Origin: Diaphorobacter ruginosibacter
Lineage (GTDB): Bacteria > Pseudomonadota > Gammaproteobacteria > Burkholderiales > Burkholderiaceae_C
Direction: 5' to 3'
NCBI RefSeq assembly: GCF_014395975.1
Contig: NZ_CP060714.1
Span: 620,001 to 684,000, forward strand
DNA: 64,000 nt
Shown: piece by piece, positions 45,327-54,714 of the stretch
Numbering within the stretch: the stretch's first letter is position 1
Layout of the letters: the number at the start of each line of letters is the position of its first letter
Made by a program: the position numbers and the translations under genes
The notes under the pieces: generated by a model
The model's input: the letters and a program-made list of their open reading frames with translations, nothing else
Told to the model about the DNA's origin: nothing
Database searches by the model: none

Positions 45327-46039
45327 GCAGCCTCCGGTCGTCGACCCTGCCCGTGCACCAGCACGATGGCGAAATAGGGGCAGGTCTCATCGCTCACTTC
45401 GGCCAGCCTGGCCACCTGCTCATGGGCCGTGGTCCCGTTCTGTACCAGCCAGGCCGCCTCCAGCCGCCCCGCACGCACCAAGGCACGGCGGATGCGCGGC
45501 AGGTTGCGGCCCACCTTCATCACCACCAGCGCCTCGGCCGTGTCCATGCGGCGCACCAGCTCGTCTTCGGAGAGGGTGCCCGTCATCACGCTGAGGACGT
45601 CGTCGCCCCACGTGATCGGCTCGCCCGTGGCGTGCCAGCAGCCCACCATGCCGGGAATGCCGGGAACCACCTGCAGCGCGACATCGCCGCGCTCGCGCAG
45701 GCGGGTGTAGAGATGCATGAAGGACCCATAGAGAAACGGATCGCCTTCGCACAGCACGATCACCTGTTCGCTGCGGGCCAGTTCGGCCAGGCGCAGGCAC
45801 CACTCGTCGTAGAAGCGGGAGAGCTGCTGCACGTACTCGGCGCTGTCCACGGGGATTTCCGTGGTCACCGGGTATTCCATCGGATATTCGACGGCACCGT
45901 CGGCAAGCAGGCCATCGACCAGCTGGCGCGCCTTGCCGGCGCGGCCCTTCTTGCGGAAGAAGGCCACATGGCGTGCGTTGCGCACCAGCCTGTCGGCCTT
46001 CACGCTCATCAGTTCCGGGTCACCCGGTCCCAGGCCCAC
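45320..46039 (-). CDS. cobI: Precorrin-2 C20-methyltransferase CobI, probable start frameshift
   Basis: Methylase of 239 aa as open here, starting at a GTG within the first SAM-binding strand: GLGPGDPELMSVKADRLVRN, VLCEGDPFLYGSFMHLYTRL and VVPGIPGMVGCW. It methylates C20 of precorrin-2. The GTG start removes the usual N-terminal strand (GIVCVGLGP) and has no ribosome binding site. If the G6 run at 46052-46057 had five G, the ATG at 46073, which overlaps the cobH stop as ATGA like the other cob junctions, would read MKRRPSPGIVCVGLGPGDPE. The full gene is then 45320-46073. In the present sequence it is frameshifted or starts atypically. Confidence 0.88.
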   Translation of the reverse strand: MGLGPGDPELMSVKADRLVRNARHVAFFRKKGRAGKARQLVDGLLADGAVEYPMEYPVTTEIPVDSAEYVQQLSRFYDEWCLRLAELARSEQVIVLCEGDPFLYGSFMHLYTRLRERGDVALQVVPGIPGMVGCWHATGEPITWGDDVLSVMTGTLSEDELVRRMDTAEALVVMKVGRNLPRIRRALVRAGRLEAAWLVQNGTTAHEQVARLAEVSDETCPYFAIVLVHGQGRRPEAAW

Positions 46040-46069
46040 ACAGACAATGCCGGGGGGACGGCCTGCGCT

Positions 46070-46699
46070 TCATTCCGCATGGCTGGCCAGGGCGTTGATG
46101 GCGGCCACGGTGATGGCGGACCCGCCCAGTCGACCACGCACGATCATCGAGGGCGCGGGCAGATCCTGCATCAGCGCCTCCTTGGATTCGGCGGCGCCGA
46201 TGAAACCCACGGGGCAGCCGACGATGGCGGCCGGGCGCGGGCACGAAGGATCTTTCAGCATGTTCAGCAAATGGAACAGGGCCGTCGGCGCATTGCCGAT
46301 GGCAACCACGGCGCCTGCCAGATGCGGGCGCCACAGTTCGAGGGCGGCGGCGCTGCGCGTGGTGTTCAGTTGCCGGGAGAGTTCCGCCACGTCGTCTTCA
46401 TGCAGCGTGCAGATCACCGGATTGCCCGCGGGCAGGCGCGAGCGCGTGATGCCCTCGCTGACCATGCGCACATCGCAGAGCACGGGCGCGCCCGCCTCGA
46501 GTGCGCGCCGGCCGGCTTCGACCACACCGGCCGAGAACTGCACGTGTGCAGCAAGTTCCACCATGCCGGCGGCGTGGATCATGCGCACCACCACGCGTTC
46601 TTCACCGGGGGTGAAGCGCTGCAGGTCGGCCTCGCGGCGGATGGTGGCGAAGGATTGCCGATAGATCTCGGCGCCATTGGTTTCGTAGGTATGAACCAT
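46070..46699 (-). CDS. cobH: Precorrin-8X methylmutase CobH
   Basis: Protein of 209 aa that moves a methyl group from C11 to C12, giving hydrogenobyrinic acid. Features: EIYRQSFATIRREADLQRF, VRMIHAAGMVE (the catalytic His region), LCDVRMVSEGITRSRL, VAIGNAPTALF and VGCPVGFIGAAESKEAL. The ATG at 46699 overlaps the cobG stop by 1 bp (TGATG). Full length for the family. Confidence 0.96.
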   Translation of the reverse strand: MVHTYETNGAEIYRQSFATIRREADLQRFTPGEERVVVRMIHAAGMVELAAHVQFSAGVVEAGRRALEAGAPVLCDVRMVSEGITRSRLPAGNPVICTLHEDDVAELSRQLNTTRSAAALELWRPHLAGAVVAIGNAPTALFHLLNMLKDPSCPRPAAIVGCPVGFIGAAESKEALMQDLPAPSMIVRGRLGGSAITVAAINALASHAE

Positions 46700-47982
46700 C
46701 AGTTTTCTTCAAACAACAGCCCGGGATTGTCGCGCAGTGCGCGCTCGTCCCAGGCGGCTTCGGCGACTCCTCGCGCCGAGCCGTTGCTGATCACTTCAAA
46801 GATAGGGGACGTGCCGCTTCCCTGTCCCTGCGCGCGCAGCGTGATGGTGGCGGCCTGCTGGCGCGCGCATCCCTTGGCGCAGCCGGAGACGTGAAGATGC
46901 GCGTGCGGGGGAACCTGCCCGGCCAGGTGGAGTGCCAGCGATTGGGTGGGGCCCAGCGCCTGGCTGCATCCCGGCGCACCGGTACAGGCCGAGACACGCA
47001 GCCGCGCGTCCGCGGGGGAACTGATCCAGTGCCGGGCATCCCACAATCCCGCCGATTCAGCGGCCTGCGGAGTGATGGATTCAGCCAGCAGCATGCGCCA
47101 CGGCGTTACGCGCAGTGCATTCGGCTGTTCATGGGCGAGCCGGGCCAGCGCTGGCGCGCTCACGCGGCCCAGCGGCGCACCGATCAGCAAGCCGAGGCCC
47201 GGCACCCAGCCTGGCGCAGGAATTTCTCCGGCCCCCCCGGGCATCGGTACCCACCGCACCCCCGCCGGCACAGCCAGCGCCGGCCATTCACGGTGTGCGG
47301 CGTGCCAGCCACGCAGCAGCGTGGACAAACGCCCGGGATGCTCGCCCCGCTCGCGCCGTGCCAACGCCTGGGTGGCGCACCAGCGGGCCAGCGCGAGTGC
47401 GCTCGCCGTGGCGTGCGCCCGATGCGGGGCTGCCAATGCCCTGTCATGGCCTTCGGGATGGATGAGCCAGGTCGATGCCTCCGTGCGCACCAGGCGCACG
47501 TCGGCGGCAACCTGCGCCAGTCCGGCATGACGTCCCGACGAGATGGAAAATCCGAACTTGGCGGGAAGGGCATCCAGGTTTTCCGTGCGGACCAGGGCCT
47601 CCTGCAGAGCGTGTGCCAACTTCCACACCTGGTCATCCGCATGCCAGAGCGGGTCGACGATCAGATTGCGCAGGCGCTCCTGGCGCGCATCTGCGTCCAG
47701 CAAGCCCGAATCGGCGAGGGCCTGCAGCACGGTGGGATGTTGGCTCGGGCTCACGCCACGCAGCTGAACGTTGGCGCGGCTGGTCAACTCCAGCAGGCCG
47801 GTGCCGAACCGCTCCGCCAGATCCGCGAGCAGCAGTGCCTGCTTCGCGCTCAGCCGGCCCAGCCTTGGGCGCACGCGCACCACCAGCCCGTCACCCGAAG
47901 CCATGGGCTGCCAGGCGCCGGGGCACCAGCCCTGGATCAACGGGGGCGGGGTGGATGTGGGAGAGGATGTGTCTTTGGGCAT
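46699..47982 (-). CDS. cobG: Precorrin-3B synthase CobG
   Basis: Oxygen-dependent monooxygenase of 427 aa that makes precorrin-3B, the step that marks the aerobic cobalamin route. It has the nitrite/sulfite-reductase-like fold with two half-domains. The Fe-S cysteines are in SACTGAPGCSQALG and SGCAKGCARQQ, and the N-terminal RPRLGRLSAKQALLLADLAE is typical. It is the first gene of the minus-strand cob cluster, divergent from kdpE across 83 bp. No cobalamin riboswitch is visible upstream. Confidence 0.94.
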   Translation of the reverse strand: MPKDTSSPTSTPPPLIQGWCPGAWQPMASGDGLVVRVRPRLGRLSAKQALLLADLAERFGTGLLELTSRANVQLRGVSPSQHPTVLQALADSGLLDADARQERLRNLIVDPLWHADDQVWKLAHALQEALVRTENLDALPAKFGFSISSGRHAGLAQVAADVRLVRTEASTWLIHPEGHDRALAAPHRAHATASALALARWCATQALARRERGEHPGRLSTLLRGWHAAHREWPALAVPAGVRWVPMPGGAGEIPAPGWVPGLGLLIGAPLGRVSAPALARLAHEQPNALRVTPWRMLLAESITPQAAESAGLWDARHWISSPADARLRVSACTGAPGCSQALGPTQSLALHLAGQVPPHAHLHVSGCAKGCARQQAATITLRAQGQGSGTSPIFEVISNGSARGVAEAAWDERALRDNPGLLFEEN

Positions 47983-48065
47983 GGCGGCGGCAAGGCCGCT
48001 ACTTTATCGTGTCCATTACTGCTCCGGGCTCTGGGACCCGCCTTGCTTTTGTCAGAATCATGCCC
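47983..48065. promoter_or_regulatory. Short divergent region between cobG and kdpE
   Basis: The 83 bp between two divergent starts must contain promoter signals for the cob cluster and kdpE unless these come from further inside the genes. A GCGG-CGGCAAG-CCGC hairpin (about 47984-47998) is present. There is no B12-box-like sequence and no clear -10/-35 pair. Confidence 0.45.
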
Positions 48066-48776
48066 ATGACCAACGCCGCGCCTCGCATCCTGCTGATCGA
48101 AGATGATCCCAATATCCGTCGCTTCCTGCGGCTGGCCATGGAAGACGAGGGCTGGCAGGTGTTCGAGGCCGACTCTGCGCGGCGCGGCCTGATCGAGGCC
48201 GCCAGCCGCCAACCCGATGCGCTGGTGCTCGACCTGGGGCTGCCGGACGCCGACGGAAAGACCGTGATCACGGAGCTGCGCACCTGGTCCGGCGCGCCCG
48301 TTCTCGTGCTTTCCGCACGCGACCGCGAGGAGGAGAAGGTCGCGGCGCTTGATGCCGGAGCCGACGACTACCTGACCAAGCCCTTCGGGGTCCCCGAACT
48401 GCTGGCACGCATGCGTGTGCTGTTGCGAAGGCGCCAGCAGATGGTCGCCGGCGAAGCGGCGCAGGGCAGCCGTGTGCACTTCGGACAGGTGAAGGTCGAT
48501 CTGGCCACGCACGAGGTGCTGCGCGCGGGGGAGGTCGTGCACCTGACGCCCATCGAATTTCGCCTGCTCACCGCACTGATTGCAGGGCAGGGCAGGGTGC
48601 TGACGCACCGCCAGTTGCTGCTGCAGGTGTGGGGGCCGGAGCACCTCGATCGCGCGCATTACCTGAGGGTGCACATGGCCAATCTGCGCCAGAAGATCGA
48701 GGCCGACCCCGCGCGGCCCGAACACCTGATCACGGAGCTGCAGGTGGGATACCGCCTTGTGGGTTTGATGCACTGA
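48066..48776 (+). CDS. kdpE: Response regulator KdpE
   Basis: OmpR-family regulator of 236 aa. The receiver domain has the acidic pair in LLIEDDPNIRRFL, phospho-acceptor D56 in ALVLDLGLPD and Lys in DYLTKPFGVPEL. The winged helix reads VHLTPIEFRLLTALIAGQGR and then LRVHMANLRQKIE and LQVGYRL. The sequence class is KdpE. It would activate kdp genes after phosphorylation by KdpD, but its gene is 7.5 kb away behind the cob cluster and divergent from cobG. ATG codons at 48060 and 48066 are in frame. Confidence 0.93.
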   Translation: MTNAAPRILLIEDDPNIRRFLRLAMEDEGWQVFEADSARRGLIEAASRQPDALVLDLGLPDADGKTVITELRTWSGAPVLVLSARDREEEKVAALDAGADDYLTKPFGVPELLARMRVLLRRRQQMVAGEAAQGSRVHFGQVKVDLATHEVLRAGEVVHLTPIEFRLLTALIAGQGRVLTHRQLLLQVWGPEHLDRAHYLRVHMANLRQKIEADPARPEHLITELQVGYRLVGLMH

Positions 48777-48791
48777 TCCGGCGGCTCCCGG

Positions 48792-48797
48792 TATAAT
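48792..48797 (+). promoter_or_regulatory. Consensus -10 box of the ahcY promoter
   Basis: Perfect TATAAT, about 8 bp before the riboswitch, so transcription should start near 48804. A good -35 is not obvious; TTGATG at 48765-48770 would give a 21-bp spacer. Confidence 0.7.
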
Positions 48798-48804
48798 CCG
48801 CGTT

Positions 48805-48900
48805 TTCCGAGGAGCGTTGCAGCGTCCCCCAGTGAGCGGGACGTGAGGCTCGGATCAACACTTTGGCAACGACGCTCACCCACGCTTTCTGTGCGGTGAG
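48805..48900 (+). promoter_or_regulatory. SAH riboswitch upstream of ahcY
   Basis: The segment 48807-48880 matches the S-adenosylhomocysteine riboswitch: CCGAGGAGCG at 48807-48816, the conserved GAGGCTCGGATCAA block at 48845-48858, and CAACGACGCTCACC at 48867-48880. GAGCG (48812-48816) pairs with CGCTC (48873-48877), and CCGAG with CTCGG (48849-48853). An alternative stem of CTCACC (48875-48880) with GGTGAG (48895-48900) could be the expression platform. These riboswitches turn on ahcY when SAH accumulates. Its position directly after a TATAAT box and 60 bp before the gene supports this. Confidence 0.92.
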
Positions 48901-48960
48901 ATGCAATCTTTTGCTCCCCCAGAACGTGGTTTTTGCAAATTCTCGTACGGAGAGAAAACC

Positions 48961-50379
<1,419 letters not shown>

Positions 50380-50390
50380 ACGGATGAACG

Positions 50391-50417
50391 CCCTCTCCTC
50401 CTCGTTGGAGGAGAGGG
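50391..50417 (+). terminator. Hairpin after ahcY
   Basis: Perfect 11-bp arms CCCTCTCCTCC and GGAGGAGAGGG with a 5-nt loop; no T-tract directly after it. It may be a partial terminator or a stabilising hairpin between ahcY and tlyA. Confidence 0.5.
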
Positions 50418-50455
50418 TACGTCAGCCGTCGTGAGAGAGTTTTTTGGGAGGCGCA

Positions 50456-51454
50456 ATGCGCGCAGACGTTTATTTGGTTGAGAAGGGCCATGCCACCACG
50501 CGGTCGCAGGCTCAGCGCTTGATTGGCGCAGGCGTACAGTGGCGTCTGGCTCCGGGGCTGCCATGGCAGAAGGTGGCCAAGAATGGCGATGACATTCCGG
50601 AGATGGCCGAAGTGCAGTTGCTTGATGCTGCCGAGGCCAGGTACATCTCGCGCGGCGGTCTCAAGCTGGAGGGCGCATTGGCAGCCACGGGCTTCAAGGT
50701 AGCAGGCCTGCGCTGTCTCGACGTGGGGCAGAGCACCGGCGGATTCACCGACTGCATGCTGCAGCAGGAGGCGGCCCAGGTCATCGGCGTCGATGTGGGG
50801 CACGCCCAGTTGCACGAGAAGCTGCGCAGCGATCCTCGCGTGGTGTGCGTGGAAGGCATGAACGCGCGTTCGGTCACTCCCGAATCGTTGCGCGATGCCT
50901 GCGAGGAAGCGCTCAGCGAAGTCGTCGAGGACGAGGAAGACAACGAGACGCAGCCCTCGGCGCCCTATGCGTGGATGCGCAACGGCGGCATGGTCGATGA
51001 CGACTATGACGACAGCGACGATGCGAAGGAACAGGACATCGAGGACTTCAAGGCCGAGCGCGCCGCGAAGGCCAAGGCGAAGGTCGACGGCTCGATGCCC
51101 GTGCAGCGCAGGCGCAGGGACGGCACGGAAAACGTCGACATCACGCCCGTGTTCGACTTCGTCACCGGCGATGTGTCCTTCATCTCGCTCACACTGATCC
51201 TGCCCGCGCTCGTGCCGCTCATGAAGGCCGACGCCCGGCTGCTCATGCTGGTCAAGCCGCAGTTCGAACTGCAGCCGGGCCAGGTAGGCAAGGGCGGCAT
51301 CGTGCGTGACAAGGCACTGTATGCAGAGGTCGAGCAGCGCATCCGTGAATGCTGCCAGTCGGTCGGGCTGGTGGTCGAACAATGGCTGGACTCGCCCATT
51401 GACGGCGGCGACGGCAACCACGAGTTTTTTGTTTTTGCGAAGAGAGGGAAGTGA
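50456..51454 (+). CDS. tlyA: TlyA-family rRNA 2'-O-methyltransferase
   Basis: Protein of 332 aa. The N-terminal S4 domain starts MRADVYLVEKGHATTRSQAQ, and the FtsJ-like SAM site CLDVGQSTGGFTDCML is at about 88-102. Other blocks are VTGDVSFISLTLILPALVPL, LLMLVKPQFELQPGQVGKGG and the C-terminal HEFFVFAKR. TlyA proteins 2'-O-methylate rRNA. Unusually, about 80 residues (145-230), rich in Asp/Glu and then Lys/Arg, interrupt the methyltransferase domain; normal members are about 250 aa. The start at 50456 has a GGGAGG leader. Confidence 0.88.
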   Translation: MRADVYLVEKGHATTRSQAQRLIGAGVQWRLAPGLPWQKVAKNGDDIPEMAEVQLLDAAEARYISRGGLKLEGALAATGFKVAGLRCLDVGQSTGGFTDCMLQQEAAQVIGVDVGHAQLHEKLRSDPRVVCVEGMNARSVTPESLRDACEEALSEVVEDEEDNETQPSAPYAWMRNGGMVDDDYDDSDDAKEQDIEDFKAERAAKAKAKVDGSMPVQRRRRDGTENVDITPVFDFVTGDVSFISLTLILPALVPLMKADARLLMLVKPQFELQPGQVGKGGIVRDKALYAEVEQRIRECCQSVGLVVEQWLDSPIDGGDGNHEFFVFAKRGK

Positions 51455-51457
51455 ACC

Positions 51458-52303
51458 ATGAGCCAGACCAGCAACACCGTCTTTCCGGTCAGCTTCGAGT
51501 TCTTTCCCACCAAGACGCCCGAGGGCGCGCAGAAGCTGCGCGGCGTGCGTGCCCAGCTGTATGAGCGCAAGCCCGAGTTCTGCTCGGTGACCTATGGCGC
51601 GGGTGGTTCCACGCAGGAGGGGACGTTCAACGCGGTGAAGGAAATCCTCTCCGAGGGCGTGGATGCCGCATCGCATTTCTCCTGCATCGGTGCCACGCGC
51701 GAGAGCGTGCGCACGCAGCTTGCCCAGCTCAAGGAGATGGGCGTGCGCCGCCTGGTGGCGCTGCGCGGGGATCTGCCCAGCGGCTACGGCATTGGCGGCG
51801 AGTTCCATTACGCGAGCGACCTGGTCGCGTTCATCCGCGAGGAGATGGGCGACTACTTCCACATCGAGGTGGCTGCCTATCCGGAGATCCACCCGCAGGC
51901 GCGATCCGCGGAAGCCGACCTGAAGGCCTTCGCCACGAAGGTGAAGGCGGGGGCGAACTCCGCCATCACGCAGTACTTCTTCAATGCGGATGCATATTTC
52001 CGTTTCGTGGACGATACGCGCCGGCTCGGTGTGGATGTGCCTGTCGTGCCGGGCATCATGCCGATCATGGGAGCGTCGCAGCTCATGCGCTTCTCCGATG
52101 CCTGTGGCGCGGAGATCCCGCGCTGGATCCGCCTGCGCCTGCAGGGGTTTGGGGACGATGTCGAGAGCATCCGTGCATTTGGTCTCGATGTGATCACGGC
52201 CCTGTGCGAGCAATTGCGCAAGGGCGGCGTACCCAGCCTGCATTTCTACACAATGAACCAGAGCGCAGCGACGCTCGAGATCTGCAAGCGCCTGGGCATT
52301 TGA
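51458..52303 (+). CDS. metF: 5,10-methylenetetrahydrofolate reductase
   Basis: FAD enzyme of 281 aa that makes methyl-THF for homocysteine remethylation. It has VSFEFFPTKTPEGAQKLRGV, EFCSVTYGAGGST, HFSCIGATRES, RLVALRGDLPSG and GANSAITQYFFNADAYFRFV. The ATG is 3 bp after the tlyA stop. With ahcY it completes the SAH-to-methionine part of the methyl cycle, so sharing the SAH-regulated transcript makes sense. Confidence 0.97.
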   Translation: MSQTSNTVFPVSFEFFPTKTPEGAQKLRGVRAQLYERKPEFCSVTYGAGGSTQEGTFNAVKEILSEGVDAASHFSCIGATRESVRTQLAQLKEMGVRRLVALRGDLPSGYGIGGEFHYASDLVAFIREEMGDYFHIEVAAYPEIHPQARSAEADLKAFATKVKAGANSAITQYFFNADAYFRFVDDTRRLGVDVPVVPGIMPIMGASQLMRFSDACGAEIPRWIRLRLQGFGDDVESIRAFGLDVITALCEQLRKGGVPSLHFYTMNQSAATLEICKRLGI

Positions 52304-52593
52304 GCCGGAATACGGTGCGTCGCGACCCCGGCTCCGCGGGCCTGTGCATACGGGGCGGCTCTGCAAGCAAATGGCAAGAGCAGCCTCGATTTGTAACCAG
52401 TGACCGGATGAACCACCAAGGCGGTTCGCAGCGTTTGCACAAGGGAAACAGCGGCCCGGGGAACCTCGGGCGTTGGGCGGGGCTCAATGCCGTGATGCAT
52501 GTAAAGTTAGACCGCGTGCCGGGACTCGTCGTATGCTTGCGGATCAGGACGCCCACCCACCGCATTTCTTCCATCCACTTCCGGGCGATGTGA
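52304..52593. other. Intergenic region between metF and rlpA
   Basis: The 290 bp contain short open frames without similarity or good start signals. I see no confident promoter, terminator or RNA here. Confidence 0.5.
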
Positions 52594-53556
52594 ATGAGCC
52601 GCCCAGACTGGAAAACACTTCCGCTGCGTTTCGCAGCCGCCCTTCAACACCGCACCGACAGGCTTCTCAAGGCTGGCGGCTGTGTGGTCGTGGGGATGGT
52701 GCTTGGAGGGTGTTCGGTGCCACCGGTGCAGGATGGCGCCAAGCAGGCAGACAGCGGTGTCAATGGCGGCAACGGCATCGCCACCGCGGAGCAGGCCTCG
52801 TCAACAGTGACCTTGCGGCCACGTTGGCCCGAGCGGCTGACGCGCCTTGAGCCCGCAGCGATCGCCGTCAACAAAAGCAGTGTGACGCCCTATCCGGGCG
52901 AGCCCGAAAGCGGGGATGGCGTGACGGCCTATGGCGCCGGGCTGAGGCCTCCTGCGGATCTGTCGCGGCGCGGAGGTGCTGACGATGGCGATGAGGATGA
53001 GGACGACGACGAGGATTCGTTCGGCGGCGTGCTCGTCGACAAGGGGCTTGCCTCCTGGTATGGCGGTCAGTTCCATGGCCGGCTCACGGCCAGTGGCGAG
53101 CGCTTCGACCGTGGCGACATGACGGCCGCACACCGCACCTTGCCTTTCGGCTCGAAGGTCTGCGTGCGCAATATCTCCACCGGCAAGACCGTGCTGGTGC
53201 GTATCAATGACCGGGGCCCCTTTGCGCCGGGGCGGGTGATCGACCTGAGTCAGGCCGCCGCGCGGGAACTGGGTATCCAGGGCCTGGGCATCAAGCCGGT
53301 GGAGCTGTGGAAGCTGGACTCCAGGAGCGAGAGCTGCCCGGATGAATTCCTGAGCGCGAATTCCAATAGGAATTCCAATGGGTCTGCGGACAGGACCGCT
53401 GTCCCCGTCGATGCCGTCGCGGAGGTCGGCACCCGCGGGGCACCTTCCAAGGCACGAGGCCGGCAGGCCGGGGCCAGGAAACCATCTGCCCACACGAGCA
53501 AGGCAGCCAAGTCTCCGGCACCAGCGCGGACGAACGCCAAGGCCAAGAAGCGGTAG
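52594..53556 (+). CDS. rlpA: RlpA-type septal ring lytic transglycosylase, lipoprotein
   Basis: Outer-membrane lipoprotein of 320 aa with lipobox VLGGC (Cys near residue 40) after a long N-terminus. An acidic linker (DGDEDEDDDEDS) precedes the RlpA double-psi beta-barrel: GLASWYGGQFHGRLTASGER, AAHRTLPFGSKVCV and VRINDRGPFAPGRVIDLSQA. These enzymes cleave denuded glycan strands at the septum. The Lys/Ala-rich C-terminus replaces the SPOR domain seen in E. coli RlpA. Start at 52594. Confidence 0.88.
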   Translation: MSRPDWKTLPLRFAAALQHRTDRLLKAGGCVVVGMVLGGCSVPPVQDGAKQADSGVNGGNGIATAEQASSTVTLRPRWPERLTRLEPAAIAVNKSSVTPYPGEPESGDGVTAYGAGLRPPADLSRRGGADDGDEDEDDDEDSFGGVLVDKGLASWYGGQFHGRLTASGERFDRGDMTAAHRTLPFGSKVCVRNISTGKTVLVRINDRGPFAPGRVIDLSQAAARELGIQGLGIKPVELWKLDSRSESCPDEFLSANSNRNSNGSADRTAVPVDAVAEVGTRGAPSKARGRQAGARKPSAHTSKAAKSPAPARTNAKAKKR

Positions 53557-53622
53557 GTCTGGCCGGGCGCTCGGCCTGCAGTGATTCCCTGATCGACCGA
53601 TCGACCCGTCGGCAAATCAGAA

Positions 53623-54501
53623 TCAGCCGCCCGATTCGAGCGAGTGCGATGCGTTGCGGTCCTGGGCCAGCAGTTGCGCCATCTGGGGCAATGCCTTCTG
53701 CAGTGCACCTTTCAGCGTGAACGGGGGATTGATCAGGAACATGCCGCTTGCCGGCAGTCCGGGGCGCTTGCCATCGGTGGCCGTGATGCTCATCTTGCTC
53801 GACTTCACCGTCAGCGTGGCGTGCAGCCAGGACTTCCCTGCCTTCGTTGCGAGGGCCTTCAGCCTGCGCGGCATGTCATGTGCCTCGGGGCGCGGAATGA
53901 TGGGATACCAGACCGCGTAGACCCCCGTGGGAAAGCGCTTGAGCGAGTCGCCGACCATGTCGAGCACGCGGCCGTAGTCCGACTTGAGTTCATAGCTGGG
54001 GTCGCACAGCAGCAGCGCGCGCTTGGAGGGCGGCGGCAGGAACTTCTTCACTCCCTCGAAGCCATCCTCCTGCAGCACCACGACCTGTCTTCCGGCCTCG
54101 AGCTGGGCCACGTTGGCCTTGAGCGTGCGTGTGTCGGTAGGGTGCAGCTCGAACAGCTTGAGCCGGTCCTGCTCGCGCAGCAGGCGCTGTGAAATGAAGG
54201 GCGAGCCGGGGTAGACCTTGTGCGAGCTGCCGGCATTGAACGAAGCCACCAGGTCGACGTATTCCTGCAGTGCGGGCTCCAGCGCCTCGGCATCGAACAG
54301 GCGCTGAACGCCATCCACCGCCTCGCCGCCGACTTCCGAGAACTCGCTGTCCAGCCGATACAGGCCTGCACCGGCGTGCGTGTCGAACACGGTCAGGGCG
54401 GTGTCTTTCTGCGTGAGATGCTGCAGGGTGGCGATCTGCACGGTGTGCTTGAGCACATCGGCGTGATTGCCTGCGTGGAATGCGTGTCGGTAACTGAACA
54501 T
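53623..54501 (-). CDS. rlmJ: 23S rRNA (adenine(2030)-N6)-methyltransferase RlmJ
   Basis: Methyltransferase of 292 aa. The start MFSYRHAFHAGNHADVLKHT matches RlmJ. THAGAGLY is the SAM-binding loop, and LLCDPSYELKSDY holds the catalytic DPxY-type motif. It modifies A2030 of 23S rRNA. It is a single gene, divergent from the kinase gene at 54715. The ATG at 54501 gives the family start. Confidence 0.95.
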   Translation of the reverse strand: MFSYRHAFHAGNHADVLKHTVQIATLQHLTQKDTALTVFDTHAGAGLYRLDSEFSEVGGEAVDGVQRLFDAEALEPALQEYVDLVASFNAGSSHKVYPGSPFISQRLLREQDRLKLFELHPTDTRTLKANVAQLEAGRQVVVLQEDGFEGVKKFLPPPSKRALLLCDPSYELKSDYGRVLDMVGDSLKRFPTGVYAVWYPIIPRPEAHDMPRRLKALATKAGKSWLHATLTVKSSKMSITATDGKRPGLPASGMFLINPPFTLKGALQKALPQMAQLLAQDRNASHSLESGG

Positions 54502-54714
54502 GCGCGCAGTGTACGTCTCGCGGGCTGTCTCGGACCTTGGTAAATAAAAAATCCGTCGAAATCGTTTCGGGGCCAGTTCGTTGCAAAATGTGCGTTTATT
54601 CACAAGAATGCCGAAAAATCGCTTCTGACAGGCCTAGCCTGTCCCGAGCCAGTCGCCATTCTTTCGCGCTTTCCGCCTTTCCATCGTCTGATGCACCGCT
54701 GCCGCTGATCCTCT
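54502..54714. promoter_or_regulatory. Divergent intergenic region between rlmJ and the kinase gene
   Basis: The 213 bp contain an AT-rich segment (54540-54605) with TTGCAAAATGTGCG, which could serve a plus-strand promoter. No clear consensus pair or operator was found. Confidence 0.4.

Noticed and set aside
45260..46894. 544-codon plus frame opposite cobI, cobH and part of cobG
   Set aside because: It spans three coupled cob genes on the opposite strand and lacks motifs; it is a product of GC-rich coding DNA.
47983..48065. Cobalamin riboswitch upstream of cobG
   Set aside because: Only 83 bp separate cobG from kdpE and no B12-box sequence is visible.
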